Notes: a model not told the origin generated them from the letters alone. DNA of 64,000 nucleotides from Streptomyces sp. NBC_01498 (GCF_036327775.1 NZ_CP109598.1:3162001-3226000); one strand, 5' to 3'; numbered from the stretch's first letter, positions 51,623 through 61,698 are shown. Made by a program: numbers and translations.

Positions 51623-53464
51623 ATGGAGAAACTGGTCGCGGGAGATCCGCAGCGCATCGGCGCGTACCGGTTGCTGGCGCGCCTCGGCGCGGGCGGCATG
51701 GGACAGGTCTACCTGGCGCGCTCGGACCGGGGCCGTACGGTCGCGGTGAAGCTCGTACGCAAGGAACTCGCCGAACAGGACGAATTCCGGAGCCGGTTCC
51801 GGCTGGAGGTCGCGGCGGCCCGGCGGGTCGGCGGCGCGTGGACGGCACCGGTCCTCGACGCGAACACCGAGGCGCCCGTCCCATGGGTCGCCACGGGTTA
51901 CGTGGCCGGGCCCTCGCTCCAGGACATCGTCTCCGGCCCGCACGGACCCCTGCCCGCGCGCTCCGTACGAATACTCGCCTCGGGCCTCGCGCACGCCCTC
52001 CAGGACATCCACGCCGCCGGCTTGATCCACCGCGATCTCAAGCCGTCCAACGTGCTGGTCACCATCGAGGGCCCGAGGGTCATCGACTTCGGGATCGCCC
52101 GCGCGCTGGAGACGGTCACCGACGGGGAGCCGACCCGGACCGGGCTGGTCGGGTCGCCCGGCTTCATGGCACCGGAGCAGATGCGCGGCGAGCAGATCAC
52201 GCCCGCGTGCGACGTGTTCTGCCTGGGCTCGGTGCTGGCGTTCGCGGCGACGGGTCAACTGCCGTTCGGGACGGCCGGCACGGCGGCGCCCGTACTGATG
52301 TACCGGGTCGCGCAGGAGGAACCGAACCTGAGCCAACTGCCGCCGGAGTTGCGGGAGTTGGTGGGCCACTGCCTGAAGAAGGACCCGAAGGACCGCCCCA
52401 CCCCGGCGCAGCTCGTGTCCGGGCTGGGCCGGCCGGACGGCGAGCCCTGGCTCCCGGGCGCGCTGCTGGCCCAACTGGGTTCGGACGCGGTGCAGTTGCT
52501 GGAGCACGAGGAGCCGGGGTCGCGTACGGAGCTGTCGTTCGCGAAGCCGGCCCCGGCCCCGACCCCGGTGCCGACTCCGGCTCCGATCCCGGCCCAGGTG
52601 CCGACAGCGACCCCGGCCCCGGCTCCCCCGCCCGGCGTCCACGGCATGACGACGACGCTCGGAGCCCCGCCCACGCACCAGCAGCCGCCCCAGCCCCAAC
52701 CCCAGCACCCGTACGGCCCCCCACAACAGCCGCAGCAGCCCCACCCGCAGCCCCAACAACCGCTCCCACCCCACCAGTACGGCTACCCCCAGCCGGGCCA
52801 GCGACCGCTCCCCCCATGGGGCTCGGCACCGCCGTTCAGCCCGCCGCCCTCGCCGTACGGCCCCACCCCCGCGTACGGCCCGGCCCAGGGCGCCCCGCCC
52901 GAGCCACCGCGCCGCACCACACGCGGCACGGTCGCGCTGGTCGCCGTCGCGCTGCTCGTGGCACTGGGCGCGGGCGGCTCGGTGTACGCGTTCATGGACA
53001 GCGGCAGCGAGAAGACCCGTTCCTCGCCCGCCACTCCCGACGACACCCCACCGGCCACGGAGTCCCCTTCCCCGTCACCCACCCCCTCGAAGACGCCCGA
53101 CGCGGCGGGCTCCGTACCGAAGGAGTACCTCGGCACCTGGTCCGGCACGATCAGCGGCCCCGCCGGCCTCAGCACCCGTGAACTCACCGTCCGCCAGGGC
53201 GAGGTGGGCGACACCGTCCTCGTACTGACGGCGGAGGGCCCGACCGACACGGGCGGCAGGTACCGCTGCGTCTTCGAGGCACCCCTGGACGACCCGGCGG
53301 ACTCCGGCCCCCTGAAGATCGGCCCCTCCACGGTCACGAAGGGCGAGCCCAAGTCCTCCTGCACCCCGGGCGCGGCGACGGAACTGACGATCCTCGACGA
53401 CGGCCGCCTGCGCCGTGTGACCACGGCGGACGGCGAATCGGTGACGTACTCGAAGTCGGACTGA
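51623..53464 (+). CDS. Membrane Ser/Thr protein kinase
   Basis: A 613-residue PknB-type kinase. The glycine loop is LGAGGMGQVY (21-30), catalytic lysine K43, HRDLKPSN (136-143), DFG 155-157, activation loop GSPGFMAPEQM. After the kinase domain (about residue 275) comes a long Pro/Gln/Ala-rich linker, one membrane helix (TVALVAVALLVALGAGGSVYAFM), and an extracellular domain of about 110 residues starting EYLGTWSGTISGPAG with two cysteines, probably a sensor. It transmits an external or cell-wall signal by phosphorylation; targets unknown. The first ATG near the conserved GDPQRIGAYRLL is used. Confidence 0.93.
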   Translation: MEKLVAGDPQRIGAYRLLARLGAGGMGQVYLARSDRGRTVAVKLVRKELAEQDEFRSRFRLEVAAARRVGGAWTAPVLDANTEAPVPWVATGYVAGPSLQDIVSGPHGPLPARSVRILASGLAHALQDIHAAGLIHRDLKPSNVLVTIEGPRVIDFGIARALETVTDGEPTRTGLVGSPGFMAPEQMRGEQITPACDVFCLGSVLAFAATGQLPFGTAGTAAPVLMYRVAQEEPNLSQLPPELRELVGHCLKKDPKDRPTPAQLVSGLGRPDGEPWLPGALLAQLGSDAVQLLEHEEPGSRTELSFAKPAPAPTPVPTPAPIPAQVPTATPAPAPPPGVHGMTTTLGAPPTHQQPPQPQPQHPYGPPQQPQQPHPQPQQPLPPHQYGYPQPGQRPLPPWGSAPPFSPPPSPYGPTPAYGPAQGAPPEPPRRTTRGTVALVAVALLVALGAGGSVYAFMDSGSEKTRSSPATPDDTPPATESPSPSPTPSKTPDAAGSVPKEYLGTWSGTISGPAGLSTRELTVRQGEVGDTVLVLTAEGPTDTGGRYRCVFEAPLDDPADSGPLKIGPSTVTKGEPKSSCTPGAATELTILDDGRLRRVTTADGESVTYSKSD

Positions 53465-53494
53465 CCGTCTGGGGGACCGATGGTCCCCGGCGGG

Positions 53495-54259
53495 TCATCT
53501 CGCAAGGGCGGCGCGTACGGCGTACGGCTGCGCTTGAAGGGCGTCCAGCTGGCATATCTTCAGCGCCTGAAGCTTGGCGTCGTACATGGACATGGTCGGC
53601 GCGGCGGTGAGCATCACCGAATTGGGCGGTACTTTCGCGAGCAGCCAGGTGCCGTTCCAGAAAATCTTGCGAACTTCCACGGACATCAGTTCGGATCGGT
53701 TCAGGACGATCTGGCTGCGCGTTCGCCTGACAACGATCTGGTCCGGGGATATGGAAAGAGAACCCCGCCATTTTCCCCGCCAGGCAAGAAAAGCGCCCAC
53801 CATGATCACCAGGACGTACAGGAACGACGCGATAAGAACAGGGACGGGATCGTCATGGAAGGCGCTGGGGCGTGTATACGGGCCGAGAAACCCGTCCGCC
53901 CGCTTGGCATAGAGAAGGGCACCCGGCATCGCGCCGAGAATGACGCCCGTTACCAGCCATGACATCGCCGAGCCGACCGAACCCGTGCGCCCACCATCGA
54001 AGATGACGAAGTCTCCGGGGCGCAACGAAGGCGGGGTTCCCGCCCCGGGCCCGCCCGGGGCGGGAACCGGCGGCGGAGGCGGGCCCGCAGCGTCCCGGTA
54101 CGCCTGAATTGCCAGCGGCAGTGCGGCGACGACGCAAATCCCCAGGAGGACGTACCACAAAATGGGAGAGGGGTTCACCTGCCCCGCGACCACATCGCTG
54201 GCCAGTGCGAAAAGCGGAAAACACAGTGCCACCAAAACACCCTTGACACGCCTGTCCAC
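53495..54259 (-). CDS. Membrane protein with PH-like domain
   Basis: A 254-residue protein with four membrane helices: two near the N-terminus (GVLVALCFPLFALASDVV, ILWYVLLGICVVAALPLAI) and two in the middle (AMSWLVTGVILGAMPGALL, VLIASFLYVLVIMVGAFLA). A C-terminal beta-rich part (SLSISPDQIVVRRTRSQIVLNRSELMSVEV) resembles bacterial PH-like domains. Start: GTG at 54259 with GGGGGA upstream, preferred over the ATG at 54289. Function unknown. Convergent with the kinase gene. Confidence 0.7.
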   Translation of the reverse strand: MDRRVKGVLVALCFPLFALASDVVAGQVNPSPILWYVLLGICVVAALPLAIQAYRDAAGPPPPPVPAPGGPGAGTPPSLRPGDFVIFDGGRTGSVGSAMSWLVTGVILGAMPGALLYAKRADGFLGPYTRPSAFHDDPVPVLIASFLYVLVIMVGAFLAWRGKWRGSLSISPDQIVVRRTRSQIVLNRSELMSVEVRKIFWNGTWLLAKVPPNSVMLTAAPTMSMYDAKLQALKICQLDALQAQPYAVRAALAR

Positions 54260-54460
54260 CGATCCCCCAAAGCAAAGATCCCGCCCCATGCCAGAGATCG
54301 GAACATACCCGTGGCTCCGTCAGGACGACACCATCACCTACTTACCGTTGCGAAGCTGTCACCCCTACCGGAATCCTTAGTTCAGGCAATTCTGTCCCCG
54401 CCGCCACACCCGTCCCATGCATTACCCGTTCGTGGACGCCCCCTTCTCCGGGTGGGCGGG

Positions 54461-54979
54461 TCACCAGGCCACGCAGAACTCGTTTCCCTCCGGATCCGCG
54501 AGCAGAGCCGAGAAGTAGCCGGCGGACGGGTCGTCCGTCACCCGCAGCAGCGTCGCGCCCGCCGCCGTCAACTGGTCCTTCTTGGCCGTGATCCGCTCCT
54601 TCCGGACCGCCAGCGGCGCTTCCCGGTCACCGCCGCCCAGTTTCAGATCCAGATGCAGCCGGTTCTTCACGGTCTTGCCCTCGGGCACGGGCTGGAACCA
54701 CACCCGCGGCCCGGCCCCCGTCGGAGAAACGATCGACTCCGGGGTCTCGCCCGCCCCCTCCGGCAGCTCCTCCTCCGGAACTCCCCCCGCCTTCCAGTAC
54801 TCCCGCCATGTCGCGTACCCGCCCGGCGGCGGCTCCGGCACATAGCCGAGCGCCTCGGCCCAGAAGTCCACGAGCCGCGCCGGGTCCGCGCAGTCGATCG
54901 TGATCTGCAACGTGACCGCCGAAGCCCCGACCGGCGCCAACGGCTGCCCGCCCCCTGGTGACCCTGTCGTTTCGTCCAT
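54461..54979 (-). CDS. VOC (glyoxalase-like) family protein
   Basis: A 172-residue protein with two beta-alpha-beta-beta-beta modules: QITIDCADPARLVDFWAEALGYVPE and RLHLDLKLGG...LADPEGNEFCVAW. This is the common actinobacterial VOC form with the PVPEGKTVKNRLHLDL block. Substrate or ligand unknown. The ATG at 54979 precedes a short Gly/Pro leader. Confidence 0.9.
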   Translation of the reverse strand: MDETTGSPGGGQPLAPVGASAVTLQITIDCADPARLVDFWAEALGYVPEPPPGGYATWREYWKAGGVPEEELPEGAGETPESIVSPTGAGPRVWFQPVPEGKTVKNRLHLDLKLGGGDREAPLAVRKERITAKKDQLTAAGATLLRVTDDPSAGYFSALLADPEGNEFCVAW

Positions 54980-55088
54980 GGGCCCACCGTCTCAGACGGG
55001 TCTGACAACGGCCCGGCCCTCACTCGCCCGCACCCCGCAAACCGCGCCCCGCACCTCGCGCCTCGCGCCCCGCACTCGACACCGCCAC

Positions 55089-55118
55089 TTGCCTACACCT
55101 ATTAGGTAACTGCATAAT
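55089..55118 (+). promoter_or_regulatory. Promoter with internal TetR-type operator
   Basis: TTGCCT (55089-55094) and CATAAT (55113-55118), spaced 18 bases. Between them lies the palindrome ACCTA-T-TAGGT (55097-55107). It is 96 bases before the TetR start and would allow that regulator to block its own promoter. Confidence 0.55.
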
Positions 55119-55138
55119 CCCTTCAGGCAAGCATGCCG

Positions 55139-55190
55139 ACACCAGGCACCAGGCACCAGGCACCACGAATTACGCACCACGCACCACGCA
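55139..55190. repeat. 7-bp tandem repeats in the TetR leader
   Basis: CACCAGG in three to four copies followed by CACCACG/CACCACGCA copies, between the promoter and the TetR gene. The upstream stretch 55015-55085 is a similar degenerate CGCGCCCCGCAC repeat. Confidence 0.75.
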
Positions 55191-55213
55191 GCGATCAAGG
55201 AGCGGTCACCCCC

Positions 55214-55792
55214 ATGTCCCCCCGCGCAGGCCTCACCACCGACCGGCTCGTACGGGCGGGCGCCGTGCTCGCCGACGAGGTCGGCTTCGAGCAGGTGACC
55301 GTCTCCGCGCTCGCCCGGCAGTTCGATGTCAAGGTCGCGAGTCTGTACTCGCACCTGAAAAGCTCCAAGGACCTCAAGACCCGCATCGCCCTCCTCGCCC
55401 TGGAGGAGATGGCCGACCGCGTCTCCACCGCCCTCGCCGGGCGTGCGGGCAAGGACGCCCTCGCCGCCTTCGCCGACGTCTACCGCGACTACGCCCGCGA
55501 GCACCCCGGCCGCTACGCCGCCGCCCGCACGCCTCTCGACCCGGAGACCGCGGCGGCGAGCGCCGGGCCCCGGCACTCCCGGATGACGCGGGCGATCCTG
55601 CGCGGGTACGACCTGCCGGAACCGGACCAGACCCATGCCGTACGGCTGCTGGGCAGCGTCTTCCACGGCTACATCAGCCTGGAGTCGTCCGGCGGCTTCA
55701 GCCACAGCACACCCGGCTCCGAGGAGACCTGGGTGTGGATCGTCGACCGCCTCGACGCCCTGCTGCGCACCTGGCCCGCCCCCACTCCCTGA
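55214..55792 (+). CDS. TetR-family regulator
   Basis: A 192-residue regulator with HTH VTVSALARQFDVKVASLYSHLKSSKDLKT. The C-terminal domain is of the WHG type (HSRMTRAILRGYDLPEPDQTHAVRLLGSVFHGYISLESSGGF). AAGGAG lies 12 bases before the ATG. It is followed after 19 bases by the SGNH hydrolase gene, which it likely controls, and a fitting promoter/operator is upstream. Confidence 0.9.
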   Translation: MSPRAGLTTDRLVRAGAVLADEVGFEQVTVSALARQFDVKVASLYSHLKSSKDLKTRIALLALEEMADRVSTALAGRAGKDALAAFADVYRDYAREHPGRYAAARTPLDPETAAASAGPRHSRMTRAILRGYDLPEPDQTHAVRLLGSVFHGYISLESSGGFSHSTPGSEETWVWIVDRLDALLRTWPAPTP

Positions 55793-55811
55793 CCACCATC
55801 GGAAGACACCC

Positions 55812-57071
55812 ATGAGCACCGACCCGCACCAGGACCCCGACCCCGACCCCCACCAGAACCAGGACGGGCACGCGCCCCGCCCCTGGACCACCACTCCCCT
55901 CACCCCCGCCCTCCTGCGCGGCGCCCTCGATCTGGAGCGGACCGCGCGCGGTGTCCTCCCGCACCGGCTGCCCGCCGCCGCCCGCGCGCGCAACACCGAC
56001 CCCGGGCTCGCCATGGCCGAGGCCCAGCCCTCCGGCGTACGGCTCGTCTTCCGTACCCGCGCCACCGCCGTCGAGCTGGAGACCCTCCCCACCAAGCGCG
56101 TCTACGCGGGCGCCCCGCCCCGCCCCGACGGCCTGTACGACCTGCTGGTCGACGGTCTCCCGGCCGGCCGGGGCACCGTCGCGGGCGGCAACGTCCTGAC
56201 CCTCGACATGACCGCCGGAACCGCCGACATGCGCCCCGGCCCCACCGGCACCCTCCGCTTCGACGGCCTGCCCGCCCGCGAGAAGGACGTCGAGAGCTGG
56301 CTGCCGCACAACGAGACCACCGAGCTCGTCGCCCTGCGCACCGACGCCCCCGTGGGACCCGTACCCGACCGGGGCCGTCCGGTGTGGCTGCATCACGGCA
56401 GCTCCATCAGCCAGGGCTCCGACGCCGCGAGCCCCACCACGACCTGGCCCGCCCTCGCCGCCTCCCTCGGCGGCGTGGACCTGATGAACCTCGGCCTGTC
56501 CGGCAGCGCCCTGCTGGACCCGTTCACCGCGCGGGCGATGCGCGACACCCCGGCCGACCTGATCAGCGTCAAGATCGGCATCAACCTCGTCAACACCGAC
56601 CTGATGCGGCTGCGTGCCTTCACCGCCGCCGTCCACGGCTTCCTCGACACCCTCCGCGACGGCCACCCCACGACCCCGCTGCTGGTCGTCTCACCGACCT
56701 GGTGCCGTATCCACGAGACCGCCCCCGGCCCCAGCCTCCCGGACTTCTCCGGCATGAGCGAGGGACGGCTGTGCTTCCGGGCGGCGGGCGATCCGGCCGA
56801 AGTGGCAAGCGGGAAGCTGACGTTGAGCGTCGTACGGGACGAGCTGGCCCGGATCGTGACGGGGCGGGCGCCCGACGACCCGTATCTCCGTTACCTGGAC
56901 GGCCGCGAGCTGTACGGCGAGCGGGACTACGCCGAACTCCCGCTCCCCGACGAGCTCCACCCGGACGCCGCCGCCCACCGCCGTATCGGCGAACGCTTCG
57001 CCGCCCTGGCGTTCACCCCGTCCGGCCCGCTCGACCCGCACCGCCGACCGCCGGCCGACCCCCGCCCCTGA
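55812..57071 (+). CDS. SGNH/GDSL-type esterase
   Basis: A 419-residue two-domain hydrolase. The N-terminal ~180 residues form a beta-sandwich-like domain. The C-terminal SGNH domain has the block I nucleophile in HHGSSISQGSD (in place of GDS), block II NLGLSGSAL, block III KIGINLVN and the Asp/His of block V in PDELHPDAAAH. No signal peptide, so it acts inside the cell. It probably deacylates an ester substrate linked to the signal sensed by the upstream TetR protein. Confidence 0.88.
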   Translation: MSTDPHQDPDPDPHQNQDGHAPRPWTTTPLTPALLRGALDLERTARGVLPHRLPAAARARNTDPGLAMAEAQPSGVRLVFRTRATAVELETLPTKRVYAGAPPRPDGLYDLLVDGLPAGRGTVAGGNVLTLDMTAGTADMRPGPTGTLRFDGLPAREKDVESWLPHNETTELVALRTDAPVGPVPDRGRPVWLHHGSSISQGSDAASPTTTWPALAASLGGVDLMNLGLSGSALLDPFTARAMRDTPADLISVKIGINLVNTDLMRLRAFTAAVHGFLDTLRDGHPTTPLLVVSPTWCRIHETAPGPSLPDFSGMSEGRLCFRAAGDPAEVASGKLTLSVVRDELARIVTGRAPDDPYLRYLDGRELYGERDYAELPLPDELHPDAAAHRRIGERFAALAFTPSGPLDPHRRPPADPRP

Positions 57072-57339
57072 CCCTCGCGACCCGTGCCGGACCCCACACC
57101 GGCCGCTCCCCGCCACCGGTTTCGGCGCGCCCGAGATCACGGAACCTCAGGCCCCTCCCAACAGCGCCGACGACACCCGTACACAGCCGCCCGGCGGCAC
57201 ACGCGCACGCCGTTCGGGTCGCCGTGCGGGACCATCCGGGTGGGAGATCCGTCGCGCCTCGGCAAGTGCCCAACGGGCGAATCGATGATCGGGTGCGGTT
57301 CCGCGAAGACGGAACCGCACCATCACGAGAGGACTCGCC

Positions 57340-58533
57340 ATGCGCCGTAGCCGCGCACTCCTGACCGCCACCCTCACCGCCGGTCTCGTCATCACCCCGC
57401 TGGCCACGGTCACCGCCGCCGCCCCGGCCAAGGACCCGTCCGTGCTGAGCTGGGGCGCCGGCCGTACCGGTCAGCTCGGCAACGGCACGACCAAGGACAG
57501 CGCCACCCCCGTACCCGTGAAGTCCCTCGTGCGCGGCGACGTCGACAAGATCGCCGCGGGCGGTACGTCCTCGGAAGACTCCTTCGCCCTCGCCCTCGCC
57601 GACGAGCACGTGACGTCCTGGGGCCACAACGCGTCCGGCCAGCTCGGCAACGGCGACCGCACCACCCGCACCGTCCCCACCGCCGTCGCGCGCCTGACCG
57701 AGATCAAGGACATCGCCGCGGGCGGCGAGCACGGGCTCGCGCTGGACGAGGCCGGCCAGGTCTACTCCTGGGGCGACAACAACTACGGCCAGCTCGGCAA
57801 CAACCGCACCGGCGACAACAGCACCGCCCCCAACCGGGTCATGGGCATGCCGAAGATCATGCAGGTCTCGGCCGGCTGCGACTTCAGCCTCGCGCTCGCG
57901 GAGACCGGCAGGGTGTACGCGTGGGGCCGGGGCGTCTTCGGCCAGCTCGGCAGCGGCACCCGCGCCACCAGCTCCATGCCCCGGCAGATCGAGGGCCTGG
58001 AGGACATCACCGAGATCGACGCCGGCTGCCACCACGCACTCGCGCTGACCGGCGACAAGACCGTCAAGTCGTGGGGCAAGAACGCCTCCGGCCAGCTCGG
58101 CAACTCCTCCACCACGAACAGCACCGTGCCCGTCGACGTCGACTGGCTCGAAGACATCAGCGACATCGAGGCCGGCGCCCACCACAACTACGTCCGGGCC
58201 GCGGACGGCCGGGTCTGGGGCTGGGGCGACAACCAGAACAACCAGCTTCTGGAAGCCGACCCGGCCGCCGCCAAGGGCACGAAGACCTACACCAACCGTA
58301 CGGCTCCGATCGACATCCCCCGCCTCCAGGACGCCCAGCAGATCGCGGCCGGCGCCCACCACGGCATCGCCGTCTTCGGCGAGGACATCTTCGCCTGGGG
58401 CCACAACACCGAGGGCCAGGTCGGCGACAACGGCGCCGCGCCCGCCACCTCGTCGGTCCACACCCTGCACGTCGACCCGGCGGCCGAACACGTCGCGGCC
58501 TCCCTGGGCGGCAACACGAGCTACGCCTACTGA
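57340..58533 (+). CDS. Secreted RCC1-repeat protein
   Basis: A 397-residue protein with an N-terminal signal peptide (MRRSRALLTATLTAGLVITPLATVTAAAP, cleavage near residue 29). Seven beta-propeller blades of about 50 residues follow, each with SWGxNxxGQLGNGxxT and IAAGGxHxLAL, i.e. the RCC1 fold. GAGAGG lies 10 bases before the ATG. Bacterial members are secreted propellers of unknown partner. Two hairpins lie downstream. Confidence 0.93.
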   Translation: MRRSRALLTATLTAGLVITPLATVTAAAPAKDPSVLSWGAGRTGQLGNGTTKDSATPVPVKSLVRGDVDKIAAGGTSSEDSFALALADEHVTSWGHNASGQLGNGDRTTRTVPTAVARLTEIKDIAAGGEHGLALDEAGQVYSWGDNNYGQLGNNRTGDNSTAPNRVMGMPKIMQVSAGCDFSLALAETGRVYAWGRGVFGQLGSGTRATSSMPRQIEGLEDITEIDAGCHHALALTGDKTVKSWGKNASGQLGNSSTTNSTVPVDVDWLEDISDIEAGAHHNYVRAADGRVWGWGDNQNNQLLEADPAAAKGTKTYTNRTAPIDIPRLQDAQQIAAGAHHGIAVFGEDIFAWGHNTEGQVGDNGAAPATSSVHTLHVDPAAEHVAASLGGNTSYAY

Positions 58534-58547
58534 GCCCTCGCCCTTCG

Positions 58548-58620
58548 GGACCCGAAAGGGTCCGGGCACGCGTACGGCCCTGTGCGGGGGACCGGATGGT
58601 CTCCGCACAGGGCCGTACGC
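58548..58620. terminator. Tandem terminator hairpins
   Basis: GGACCC-GAAA-GGGTCC (58548-58563), followed by a perfect 18-bp stem (58570-58587 / 58603-58620) with a 15-base loop. They separate the convergent RCC1 and ADP-ribosyltransferase genes. Confidence 0.85.
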
Positions 58621-58645
58621 ATGGGCCGAACGCCGTGCCTACGGC

Positions 58646-61549
58646 TCAGGGCACCTGCTTCACCTGGATGACCTTGTACTCCTTGCCGTCGATGATCTTC
58701 GTCGTCTCGCCCGTCTTCACGAACTTGCCACCGCGCGGGATGAGGACCTCGGACTCCTTGCCCCGGTAGCGGGACAGCGGGTCGATGTTGCGGCCGTCGT
58801 CCGTGGTGATCTCCATGACGACGTTCTCGCCCTTACGGCCGTTGCTCTTCGCGTTCTTGGCGGCGCGGTCGGCCTTCGCCGGATCGCTGGACGTGCTCAG
58901 GTACTCGGGCAACTCGACCTCGTCGCCGTTGGCGAACCTCTCCAGCAGGTCCTCCGGCATGAAGGTGCCGCGGTGGAACGTGCCCTGGACCGGCGGGAGA
59001 TGCTCCAGCGCCTGGTCCATACGCTCGATGAACTCCGGGACCCTTTCCCCACGGCGACCGGGAATCGGGTCGCCGCGCAGGTACTTGTTGGCGTCCAGCG
59101 CCCAGGAACCGGTGTAGTCGGCGACGATCAGCGCGTCCTCCGCCGTGAAGTCCTTGGTCAGCGGGTTCTGCCGGGCGATGTCCTCGACTTCCTGCGCCCA
59201 CTGCTTCTTGTCGGCGGGGCGGAAGTCCGGGATGCCGTCCAGCACGGTCATCGGGTCGGTGGGCGTCGAGCAACTGCCCCCCGGCTCACCGTTGCCGTCG
59301 TCCTCCTCGGGCCCGGTCTCCGGCGCCGGATCCGGCGGGTTGTCGGGCTCGTCGGTGAGACCGAGAGCGTTGGAGATCTGGTTCTCGATGTCCTGGTAGG
59401 TGTCGACACCCGGGAGGGAGACTCCGGCCGTCGTGAGCATCAGATCCGCCGGGGACATGGGGACGGGGGCCGCGAGCGCGACACCGCCGGCGTAGAGGCT
59501 TCCGGGGCCGCCCGTACGAACACCGGCCGAGGCGAGCGTGTAACGGCCGGAACCGGAGACGCCCGTGGTCAGAGGGCCGTAGTACGAGGCGTTGGTGGCG
59601 TCGGGGCAGTCGTCCTTGTCGTCCTCGTCGTCCTTGTCCTCGTCGTTCTCCTCGTCGTCCTTCTCGTCCTTGTCCTTCTCGTCCTTGTCCTTCTCCTTGT
59701 CCTTGTCGTCCTTACCGCCGTCGCTCCCGCCGGTCTTGCAGCCGGTCAGGCCCCACTGCGACCCCGCGCCGGTGGGGTTGCACTGGATCTTGTCGTCGTC
59801 CTTGTCGTCTTCTTTGTCCTTGTCCTTGTCCTTGTCGTCGTCGTCCCTCTTGTCGTCGTCCTCGTCCTTGTTGTCCTTGCCACCGCTTGAGCTACCTCCG
59901 CCGTTGGAGCCGCTCCCGCCCGAGGTGGTGCAGTGCTGCGTGATGCCCCAAGGGGCCATGACCGGATTGCAGTCGTAGCCGCCGCTGGAGCCACCGCCGT
60001 CGGATCCACCACTGCTGGAGCCACCGCCGTTCGAACCTCCGCCGCTGGAGCCACCGCCGGAGTTGCCGCCGCCGTTCGAACCACCGCCGCTGGAGCCACC
60101 ACCGTTCGACCCGCCACCGTTGGACCCTCCGCCGGAGTTGCCACCGCCGTTCGAACCACCACCGTTGGAGCCACCACCGTTCGACCCTCCGCCGGAGTTG
60201 CCACCGCCGTTCGAACCACCACCGTTGGAGCCACCACCGTTGGACCCTCCGCCGGAGTTGCCACCGCCGTTCGAACCACCATCGCTGGAGCCACCACCGT
60301 TCGAACCACCGCCGCTGGAGCCACCACCGTTCGACCCGCCACCGCTGGACCCTCCGCCGTTGCTTCCGCCGCCAGAGTTGCCACCGCCGTTGGACCCGCC
60401 ACCGCTGGATCCGCCGCCGTTGTTCCCGCCGCCGTTGTCGCCACCGCCGTCATTCCCGCCGCCGTTGTCACCACCGCCGCTGTTCCCACCGCCGGAGTCG
60501 TTCCCACCATCGGAACCACCGCCGTTGTCACCGCCACCGTTGCTCCCACCACCGGAGTCGTTCCCACCATCGGAACCACCACCGTTGTCACCGCCACCGT
60601 TGCTCCCACCGCCGTCATTCCCGCCACCGTTGTCACCACCGCCGTTGTCACCACCGCCGTCATTCCCGCCACCGTTGTCACCACCGCCGTTGCTCCCACC
60701 ACCGGAGTCGTTCCCACCATCGGAACCACCGCCGTTGTCACCGCCACCGTTGCTCCCACCACCGTTGTTCCCGCCACCGTTGTTCCCGCCACCGTTGTCA
60801 CCGCCCCCGTTGTTCCCCCCACCGGAGTCGTTCCCGCCCGCGTCACCACCGCCCGTCTCGCCGCCGCCCCCCGCGAGCGTGTCGCTGGGGCAGGAGTCGC
60901 CGCCGAGGATCTTGCAGACCTCGTTCTGGAGGCCGGTTGCGACCTGGGTTCCGACGCCGCTGAAGAGAAGCGTGCCGATGATCAGGGAGACCAGACCGAT
61001 CATGCCGACGTACTCGACCGTCGACTGACCACGGTTCCGGCGCCACTTGATCATGTGCTGGAGGGACGGGACCGCCTCCCGCCGGAGCCGTTCCCGCGTC
61101 ATACGCGGCCTCAAGGCCCGCCGGTCCGAGGGCAGTTCGAACCACGCCCGGCTCGCACCCGCGCCGATCAGCGCCAACAGGATCAGCGGCAGCAGCAGTT
61201 GGCTGAGCCCGCGCTCCGAACCCGCGTACAGGTTGACGACGCTGCCGACCACCAGCCATACCTGGAGACCGATCAGCCCGAACCAGACGAGCTTCCCGCC
61301 GGTCCACAGCCGCCGCGCCAGAATCACCGCCGCGATGCCCGGCGTCACCGCGTACACCGCCAGCAGGCTGAGCGTCGGCGTGATGTGGCGGCCCAGGTCG
61401 AGCAGCGAGTCCACCACGCCGACGCCGCCCAGCAGCGTGAGGGCGAACATCAGATACAGCAGAACGCGGGTCACCGCCAGCGATCGTGGCAGCTCCCGGC
61501 GTTGGGCGGGTACGCCGACCTGGAAAGCCAGGGCCTGTGTGTTCGACAA
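58646..61549 (-). CDS. Pilin-like membrane protein with C-terminal ADP-ribosyltransferase
   Basis: A 967-residue protein if started at TTG 61549, which has GGAGGA 5-8 bases upstream; an ATG at 61615 lacks one. Order: four membrane helices (about residues 27-130); a basic stretch then [12 protein letters not shown] (about 171-182) and a fifth hydrophobic helix, as in TadE/Flp-type pilins; from about 226 a long Gly/Asn/Ser/Asp spacer (GGGSNGGG units); two cysteine motifs of the form CNP-x(4-6)-WG-[IL]-T-x-x-C; two Asp/Lys/Glu tracts; and from about 773 an ADP-ribosyltransferase domain with R860 (FHRG), S885-T-S887 and E932-S-E934. The ExE pattern is that of arginine-specific transferases. Probably a surface-displayed or exported toxin; no immunity gene is recognised next to it. 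Confidence 0.82.
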   Translation of the reverse strand: MSNTQALAFQVGVPAQRRELPRSLAVTRVLLYLMFALTLLGGVGVVDSLLDLGRHITPTLSLLAVYAVTPGIAAVILARRLWTGGKLVWFGLIGLQVWLVVGSVVNLYAGSERGLSQLLLPLILLALIGAGASRAWFELPSDRRALRPRMTRERLRREAVPSLQHMIKWRRNRGQSTVEYVGMIGLVSLIIGTLLFSGVGTQVATGLQNEVCKILGGDSCPSDTLAGGGGETGGGDAGGNDSGGGNNGGGDNGGGNNGGGNNGGGSNGGGDNGGGSDGGNDSGGGSNGGGDNGGGNDGGGDNGGGDNGGGNDGGGSNGGGDNGGGSDGGNDSGGGSNGGGDNGGGSDGGNDSGGGNSGGGDNGGGNDGGGDNGGGNNGGGSSGGGSNGGGNSGGGSNGGGSSGGGSNGGGSSGGGSNGGGSSDGGSNGGGNSGGGSNGGGSNGGGSNGGGNSGGGSNGGGSNGGGSNGGGNSGGGSNGGGSNGGGSSGGGSNGGGNSGGGSSGGGSNGGGSSSGGSDGGGSSGGYDCNPVMAPWGITQHCTTSGGSGSNGGGSSSGGKDNKDEDDDKRDDDDKDKDKDKEDDKDDDKIQCNPTGAGSQWGLTGCKTGGSDGGKDDKDKEKDKDEKDKDEKDDEENDEDKDDEDDKDDCPDATNASYYGPLTTGVSGSGRYTLASAGVRTGGPGSLYAGGVALAAPVPMSPADLMLTTAGVSLPGVDTYQDIENQISNALGLTDEPDNPPDPAPETGPEEDDGNGEPGGSCSTPTDPMTVLDGIPDFRPADKKQWAQEVEDIARQNPLTKDFTAEDALIVADYTGSWALDANKYLRGDPIPGRRGERVPEFIERMDQALEHLPPVQGTFHRGTFMPEDLLERFANGDEVELPEYLSTSSDPAKADRAAKNAKSNGRKGENVVMEITTDDGRNIDPLSRYRGKESEVLIPRGGKFVKTGETTKIIDGKEYKVIQVKQVP
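60040..60840. repeat. Large coding minisatellite (Gly/Asn/Ser)
   Basis: About 800 bases of 12- to 33-bp units around CCACCGCCGTTNGA, in two zones: [13 protein letters not shown] type (60040-60400) and [12 protein letters not shown] type (60400-60840). Encodes the spacer of the ADP-ribosyltransferase protein; several higher-order units repeat exactly. Confidence 0.92.
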
Positions 61550-61698
61550 GGGAGTATTCCTCCACCAACTGCTCAGATTCCGGGCCGAGGCGTTCAGCCA
61601 TGGCGCGCATGCCACACCGTACGTATGCGCGCCATCGGGACCGAAGGGCCCACGGACCTATCGCAGGGCCCAGACCGGATCTCCCCGCCGTGCCGCCT

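Noticed and set aside
59933..61028. Long plus-strand Pro/Phe- and Val/Ala/Thr-rich open frames opposite the Gly/Asn spacer
   Set aside because: Antisense shadows of the coding minisatellite; composition is just the repeat read in other frames.
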